Shown here one piece after another: positions 59,887-64,000 of a stretch of DNA of 64,000 nt (within the stretch, counting starts at the first letter, position 1; the number at the start of each line of letters is the position of its first letter). The stretch lies in IMG/VR virus record IMGVR_UViG_3300035670_000018, positions 1 through 64,000 of that record; one strand, written 5' to 3'. The DNA is from a virus. Made by a program: the position numbers and the translations under genes. The notes under the pieces are model-generated. The model ran no database searches. It was not told the DNA's origin and saw only the letters and a list, made by a program, of their open reading frames with translations.

Positions 59887-60557
59887 TTAACCTAATAAAT
59901 TCCATTATAGATAGAGACTTCATAGAGGCAGATTTTATTTTGGAAGAATCTGTTCAAGTCATCATGAGTCGCAAGCTTGAAGAAGCAAAGAAGATGTATG
60001 CTGCTAAAATGGCAGAACAGAGTCATTCTATGAATAGAACAGCGTCTAAGCTTGTCAGACTTGGTGTTGTAGAAGAAGACAACATTGAAGAAATGTCAGG
60101 AAATTCAGGATTAGTTGTAAATAAAAAACCAGAATCTGCAAGTGGAAAAACAGATTTGGGTGGACCAGCACCATCTAATTCAAAAAGTATTAGTGATACG
60201 GAAACAGATGATCTAATTAAAAGAAATACAGAAGGTCTTAAGAGAGCAAAACAAAGAGGAATGTTACCTCCTGGTCATCCTATAACAACAAGAATGGAAG
60301 AAGAAACTCTTGAAGAAGCACGTATCAATATAATCAAGGCCCGTATTCGTGGCGGTAAAATTCAACGCCGTAAAAAAGTTTCAAACGTTCCAGGAATGAC
60401 TCTACGTGGTGGTAAGTTACAGCGCATGTCAGCAGCAGAACGCCGCCGTAGAAAATTAGGCGCAAGAAAAGCAGTTCGTAAGAGAATGCCAAAAATGAAT
60501 CGCGCATTGATGAAGCGCAAGAGATCATTAATTAAAAGAAGGGCTTTAGGTCTATGA
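59883..60557 (+). CDS. Highly basic head protein
   Basis: This 224-aa protein has an acidic, helical N-terminal part (EESVQVIMSRKLEEAKKMYA) and a middle low-complexity linker. The extremely basic C-terminus includes INIIKARIRGGKIQRRKKVS, NVPGMTLRGGKLQRMSAAER and RRRRKLGARKA, ending in a Lys/Arg tail. The C-terminal block is common in head clusters of T4-like and other phages. Its charge suggests a role with packaged DNA or as a core protein. ATGA coupling to both neighbours. Confidence 0.72.
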   Translation: MINLINSIIDRDFIEADFILEESVQVIMSRKLEEAKKMYAAKMAEQSHSMNRTASKLVRLGVVEEDNIEEMSGNSGLVVNKKPESASGKTDLGGPAPSNSKSISDTETDDLIKRNTEGLKRAKQRGMLPPGHPITTRMEEETLEEARINIIKARIRGGKIQRRKKVSNVPGMTLRGGKLQRMSAAERRRRKLGARKAVRKRMPKMNRALMKRKRSLIKRRALGL

Positions 60558-61204
60558 AGCTTATAAAAGAAGAAGTAAACGAAGTCCGTTTTCTCACAGA
60601 AATGAACGAGAAGACAGGACAAAAGGAAATGTTCATTGAAGGTATCTTCATGCAGGCCGAGACAAAGAATCGTAACGGCCGCGTTTATCCTTTTGGTGTC
60701 TTACAGAAAGAAGTTGACAGATATAACAAAGATTATGTTGACAAGAACCGTGCTTTTGGTGAACTAGGTCATCCTGATTCTCCAACTATTAATTTGGATC
60801 GTGTATCACACATGATTACCAAGCTTTATCCTGATGGTAATAACTTCATAGGTAAAGCAAAGATTATGGATACTCCTAACGGAAAAATTGTGAAAAGTTT
60901 ACTAGACGGTGGTGCTAGTTTGGGTGTTTCTACAAGAGGCGTAGGGTCTCTTAAGCCATCAAATGGCTATCAACTTGTTCAGGACGATTTTCATCTTGCG
61001 ACAGCCGCAGATATCGTTGCTGATCCATCTGCTCCAAATGCTTTTGTTCAAGGCATTATGGAAAATGCGGAATGGATTCTTACAGAAACAGGATGGAAAG
61101 AAGTTCAGTTTGAAGCAGCTAGAAAAGAAATCAAGCAAGCTTCAAAAAATGATATTGAGGCAGTAGCACTGCGTCTCTTTGAGAATTTTATCTCTAAACT
61201 TTAA
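60554..61204 (+). CDS. 21: gp21 prohead protease
   Basis: This 216-aa protein is the serine-type prohead maturation protease of the herpesvirus-assemblin-like fold. FIEGIFMQAETKNRNGRVYP leads into FGELGHPDSP (catalytic His73) and LGVSTRGVGSL (nucleophile Ser126); an acidic residue in IVADPSA (Asp157) lies in the right region. It cleaves scaffold, capsid and internal proteins after (L/I)xE motifs in T4. Size and position between core proteins and gp22 are as expected. Confidence 0.93.
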   Translation: MKLIKEEVNEVRFLTEMNEKTGQKEMFIEGIFMQAETKNRNGRVYPFGVLQKEVDRYNKDYVDKNRAFGELGHPDSPTINLDRVSHMITKLYPDGNNFIGKAKIMDTPNGKIVKSLLDGGASLGVSTRGVGSLKPSNGYQLVQDDFHLATAADIVADPSAPNAFVQGIMENAEWILTETGWKEVQFEAARKEIKQASKNDIEAVALRLFENFISKL

Positions 61205-61208
61205 AAAT

Positions 61209-61216
61209 TATAAATA
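61209..61216 (+). promoter_or_regulatory. T4-type late promoter (TATAAATA) for gene 22
   Basis: Exact TATAAATA, 25 bases before the gene 22 ATG, followed by RBS AAAAAGGAG (61224-61232). Confidence 0.8.
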
Positions 61217-61241
61217 ATACAAGAAAAAGGAGTATACTCAT

Positions 61242-62588
61242 ATGGGTAAGTCATTAACAGAAGTAGCCAAGTCAATTCTCATGAATGAGAATGCTAACAT
61301 GGCCACACTAAAGCCAGGTGGTGGTGCAAAGGATGGTGTTGAACCATCTCCAATGAGCAATCAAGCTACGTTAGTAGGTGATGCACCGAAGAAGCCAGGC
61401 GAAGGCGACAACGTTGGCGCTAAGGCTGCTACAATGAAGCAGGATACATCTCAAGCTTCTCCATCTCGTAAGGGCGTAGTTCCAGCTATGCCTCCTCAGA
61501 AGGAAGTAATGGAAGAAGATGTAGAGATTGAAGAAGAAAATATTGAAGAAGCTATGGGCGATAGCAATGTTCGTGCTGGTATAAAAACAGTTCAAGGTAA
61601 TGCAGCACCAAAGTCACATCCTCTTACACCAGCAATAGGTGAGAAATCAAAGATGGGTTCTTCAAGCACTCAGTCAATGAAGGAAGAAGAAGAACTGGAA
61701 GAAGAAATTGAACTTTCTGAAGAACTAGAGGCTTTCATTGATCAGTGTCTAGAGGAAGGTCTATCAGAAGAAGAAATCGTAGCAGCTATCGATGAAAACT
61801 TTGAACTAATTTCTGAAGAAGAACTAGAAGAAGAAAAAGTTGAGTATGACTACGAAGTAGACATGAACGAACACGTAGAGGCTCTATTTGCTGGTGAAGA
61901 CCTATCAGAGGAATTCAAGCAGAAAGCTGTAACAATTTTTGAAGCTGCTGTTGTAGCAAAGATGCAGTCAGAAATTGCTCGTCTAGAAGAAGCATATGCT
62001 GCTACTCTAGAGGAAGAAGTAGAAACACTTAAGGAAGAATTGTCATCTAACGTTGATGACTATCTAAACTATGTGGTTGAACAGTGGGTATCTGATAATG
62101 AAGTTGCTATTGAAGCAGGACTTCGCACAGAATTGACCGAAGACTTCATCTCAGGTCTTCGTCAGCTATTTGCTGAAAACTACATTGATATTCCAGAAGA
62201 CAAGATTTCAGTCGTTGAAGAATTTGGATCTAAGATTGAAGAACTTGAAGCTAAGTTAAACGAAGAAATCGCACGTAATGTTGAACTTACAAGCATTCTT
62301 TCAGAAAGCAAAAAGACAGAAGTTCTTCATGCTATGACAGAAGGTTTAACAGCAACTCAGGCCGAAAAGCTTAAGCAGCTTGCAGAAGGCGTAGAGTTTG
62401 TTGATGTTGATACCTTTGCTACAAAGGTTCAGACATTACGCGAAAATTATTTCCCTTCTTCAGTAAACGCTCAGACTGAATTGGACAAGATTGAACCTGG
62501 CACAGAAGGCCAGACAATGATTTCGGAAGAGAATAACCCAATGAGCAAGTATGTTCGTGTACTTGGCAAGACTCTTCCAAAGAAGTAA
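61242..62588 (+). CDS. 22: gp22 prohead scaffolding protein
   Basis: This 448-aa very acidic, coiled-coil protein has many Glu-rich stretches (EEDVEIEEENIEEAMG; EEEELEEEIELSEELEAFID) and a helical C-terminal half (EEFGSKIEELEAKLNEEIAR). It lies between protease and capsid genes, so it is the major scaffold of the prohead core, cleaved to small peptides by gp21. T4 gp22 is 269 aa. The first 100 residues are low-complexity, and the C-terminus ends GKTLPKK. Confidence 0.9.
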   Translation: MGKSLTEVAKSILMNENANMATLKPGGGAKDGVEPSPMSNQATLVGDAPKKPGEGDNVGAKAATMKQDTSQASPSRKGVVPAMPPQKEVMEEDVEIEEENIEEAMGDSNVRAGIKTVQGNAAPKSHPLTPAIGEKSKMGSSSTQSMKEEEELEEEIELSEELEAFIDQCLEEGLSEEEIVAAIDENFELISEEELEEEKVEYDYEVDMNEHVEALFAGEDLSEEFKQKAVTIFEAAVVAKMQSEIARLEEAYAATLEEEVETLKEELSSNVDDYLNYVVEQWVSDNEVAIEAGLRTELTEDFISGLRQLFAENYIDIPEDKISVVEEFGSKIEELEAKLNEEIARNVELTSILSESKKTEVLHAMTEGLTATQAEKLKQLAEGVEFVDVDTFATKVQTLRENYFPSSVNAQTELDKIEPGTEGQTMISEENNPMSKYVRVLGKTLPKK

Positions 62589-62592
62589 AAAC

Positions 62593-62600
62593 TATAAATA
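62593..62600 (+). promoter_or_regulatory. T4-type late promoter (TATAAATA) for gene 23
   Basis: Exact TATAAATA, 30 bases before the gene 23 ATG, with RBS AAAAGGAGA (62616-62624). Confidence 0.82.
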
Positions 62601-62630
62601 ATACTAAGATATCTCAAAAGGAGAATTTAA

Positions 62631-63941
62631 ATGTATCTTACAGAACAATTAGAACAGAAGTGGTCTCCAGTACTGGACCACGAAGGTGCAGGAAAGATTA
62701 AGGACTCATATCGTCGTGCTGTTACAGCTATCATTCTTGAGAACCAAGAAAAGGCTATGGCAGAAGAAAGCCGTGTTCTTAACGAAGCTGCTCCAACAAA
62801 CGCAACTGGTTCTGGTATTCAGAACTATGATCCAATTCTTATCTCATTGGTTCGTCGTTCGCTACCAAAGTTGATTGCTTATGACGTTTGCGGCGTACAG
62901 CCAATGACTGGTCCAACAGGACTTATCTTTGCTATGCGTTCACGTTATGACAATCAGGCTGGTACAGAAGCATTCTTCAATGAAGCTAATACCCGCTTTA
63001 CATCTTCTAACAAAGCTGCTAACACTGTTGGTGGTTCACTACAGACAGGTACAGATCCAGTATCAAACGTACTAAACTCTGCTCTATACACAACAGCTAA
63101 CGGTATGTCTACCGCTGCTGCTGAAGCACTTGGTGATTCAGGTGCAAACCTATTCGCTGAAATGGCTTTCAGCATTGAAAAGGTAACTGTAACAGCCCGC
63201 TCACGCGCTCTAAAGGCTGAGTACACAATGGAACTTGCTCAGGATCTTAAGGCTGTTCACGGTCTAGACGCTGAGACAGAGTTGGCCAACATTCTGTCAA
63301 CAGAAATTCTTGCAGAAATCAACCGTGAAGTTATTCGTACAATCTACGAACAGGCTGTTGTTGGTGCTGCATACGGTACTACAACTGCTGGTACATTTGA
63401 CCTTGACACAGACTCAAACGGCCGTTGGTCAGTTGAAAAGTTCAAGGGTCTTGTATTCCAGATTGAACGTGAATGTAACGCAATCGCTAAGGCAACTCGT
63501 CGTGGTAAGGGTAATACCCTAATCGTTTCTTCTGACGTTGCTTCTGCTCTTGCAATGGCTGGCGTTCTAGACTACACACCTGCTCTTCAGGTTAACCTTG
63601 AAGTAGACGATACTGGCAACACCTTTGCTGGTACAATGCACGGCCGTGTAAAGGTCTACATTGATCCTTACTTCGGTGGTTCAGCATCTGGTAACGAACT
63701 AGTTCTAGTTGGTTATAAGGGTACTTCTCCTTATGACGCTGGTCTATTCTACTGCCCATACGTTCCTCTACAGATGGTTCGTGCTATTGGTCAGGATACA
63801 TTCCAGCCAAAGATCGGCTTCAAGACACGTTACGGCATGGTAGCAAACCCATTCGCACAGGGTACAGATGCTGGTCTTGGTGTTCTTACACCACGTACCA
63901 ACAACTACTACAGAATATTCCGTGTCCGCAACCTCATGTGA
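62631..63941 (+). CDS. 23: gp23 major capsid protein
   Basis: This 436-aa protein has the HK97-type T4 capsid layout and conserved blocks: SLPKLIAYDVCGVQPMTGPT followed by GLIFAMRSRYDNQ, VTARSRALKAEYTMELAQDL, INREVIRTIYEQAV, then IGFKTRYGMVANPFAQG and NYYRIFRVRNLM at the end. A gp21 cleavage site is likely after Glu52 (VLNE/AAPTNATGSG), removing a scaffold-binding N-terminus. T4 gp23 is 521 aa; the smaller size is usual in marine relatives. Codons are strongly C-ending and regular, as expected for the most expressed protein. A terminator follows. Confidence 0.96.
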   Translation: MYLTEQLEQKWSPVLDHEGAGKIKDSYRRAVTAIILENQEKAMAEESRVLNEAAPTNATGSGIQNYDPILISLVRRSLPKLIAYDVCGVQPMTGPTGLIFAMRSRYDNQAGTEAFFNEANTRFTSSNKAANTVGGSLQTGTDPVSNVLNSALYTTANGMSTAAAEALGDSGANLFAEMAFSIEKVTVTARSRALKAEYTMELAQDLKAVHGLDAETELANILSTEILAEINREVIRTIYEQAVVGAAYGTTTAGTFDLDTDSNGRWSVEKFKGLVFQIERECNAIAKATRRGKGNTLIVSSDVASALAMAGVLDYTPALQVNLEVDDTGNTFAGTMHGRVKVYIDPYFGGSASGNELVLVGYKGTSPYDAGLFYCPYVPLQMVRAIGQDTFQPKIGFKTRYGMVANPFAQGTDAGLGVLTPRTNNYYRIFRVRNLM

Positions 63942-63970
63942 CATATTGTCGCACTTTGCGATATAAGTTT

Positions 63971-63996
63971 GGGGAGCTTCGGCTCCCCTTTCTTTT
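63971..63996 (+). terminator. Intrinsic terminator after gene 23
   Basis: GGGGAGC (63971-63977), TTCG tetraloop, GCTCCCC (63982-63988), then TTTCTTTT. A compact UUCG-loop terminator 29 bases after the capsid stop. Confidence 0.92.
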
Positions 63997-64000
63997 GTTA

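Overview
This window is the structural core of a T4-superfamily myovirus (contractile-tailed phage). Recognisable T4-type proteins include late-transcription coactivator gp33, helicase loader gp59, ssDNA-binding gp32, baseplate gp26/gp54/gp48/gp53/gp27/gp25/gp6/gp8, head completion gp4, neck gp13/gp14/gp15, terminase gp16/gp17, sheath gp18, tube gp19, portal gp20, prohead protease gp21, scaffold gp22 and major capsid gp23. The proteins look closer to the divergent marine/alphaproteobacterial T4-like phages than to T4 itself. The host is probably an alphaproteobacterium: the window encodes a circularly permuted two-piece tmRNA, a form typical of that class (also known in some cyanobacteria and betaproteobacteria), and its tag ends in YALAA as rhizobial tags do. 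The host assignment is inference.

Layout. 1-2.5 kb: small enzyme genes packed with start/stop overlaps (nucleotidyltransferase, a GNAT acetyltransferase with a capsid-targeting-like N-terminus, PD-(D/E)XK nuclease, PPP phosphatase). 2.47-2.82 kb: permuted tmRNA. 2.8-7.3 kb: a lipoprotein HtrA-type protease and the replication/late-transcription group 33-59-32. 7.3-12.9 kb, minus strand: gp4, an unknown structural protein, gp54-like, gp26, gp51-like, and a 943-aa protein with two peptidoglycan hydrolase domains. 12.9-31.5 kb, plus strand: baseplate genes 48, 53, 27, a split 5, 25, 6, a large gp7-position protein, 8 and two very large baseplate/fibre proteins. 31.5-47.4 kb: an unusually large receptor-binding region with three repeat-rich fibres, four glycine-rich adhesins, two LamG-like lectins and two chaperone-like genes. 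47.4-64 kb: neck, a free-standing GIY-YIG homing endonuclease, packaging motor, sheath, tube, portal, a probable capsid-packaged ADP-ribosyltransferase, prohead core genes, gp21, gp22, gp23 and a final terminator.

Regulation. T4-type late promoters (TATAAATA) precede genes 48, 18, 19, a prohead core gene, 22, 23 and a fibre-region gene; one-base variants precede gene 13 and others. This fits the gp33 gene in the window. Gene 32 has a near-consensus sigma70-type promoter. Most other genes are joined by ATGA, TAATG or TGATG overlaps.

Strongest points for follow-up: the phage-borne permuted tmRNA; a T7 slippery run that would fuse gp26 to the gp51-like protein, as in the tail-assembly chaperones of P2 and lambda; gp5 split into separate hub and spike genes with the cell-wall hydrolases moved to another protein; two enzymes (ADP-ribosyltransferase and GNAT) whose N-termini resemble the T4 capsid-targeting peptide; and two small beta-domains that recur as insertions in neck, baseplate and fibre proteins.
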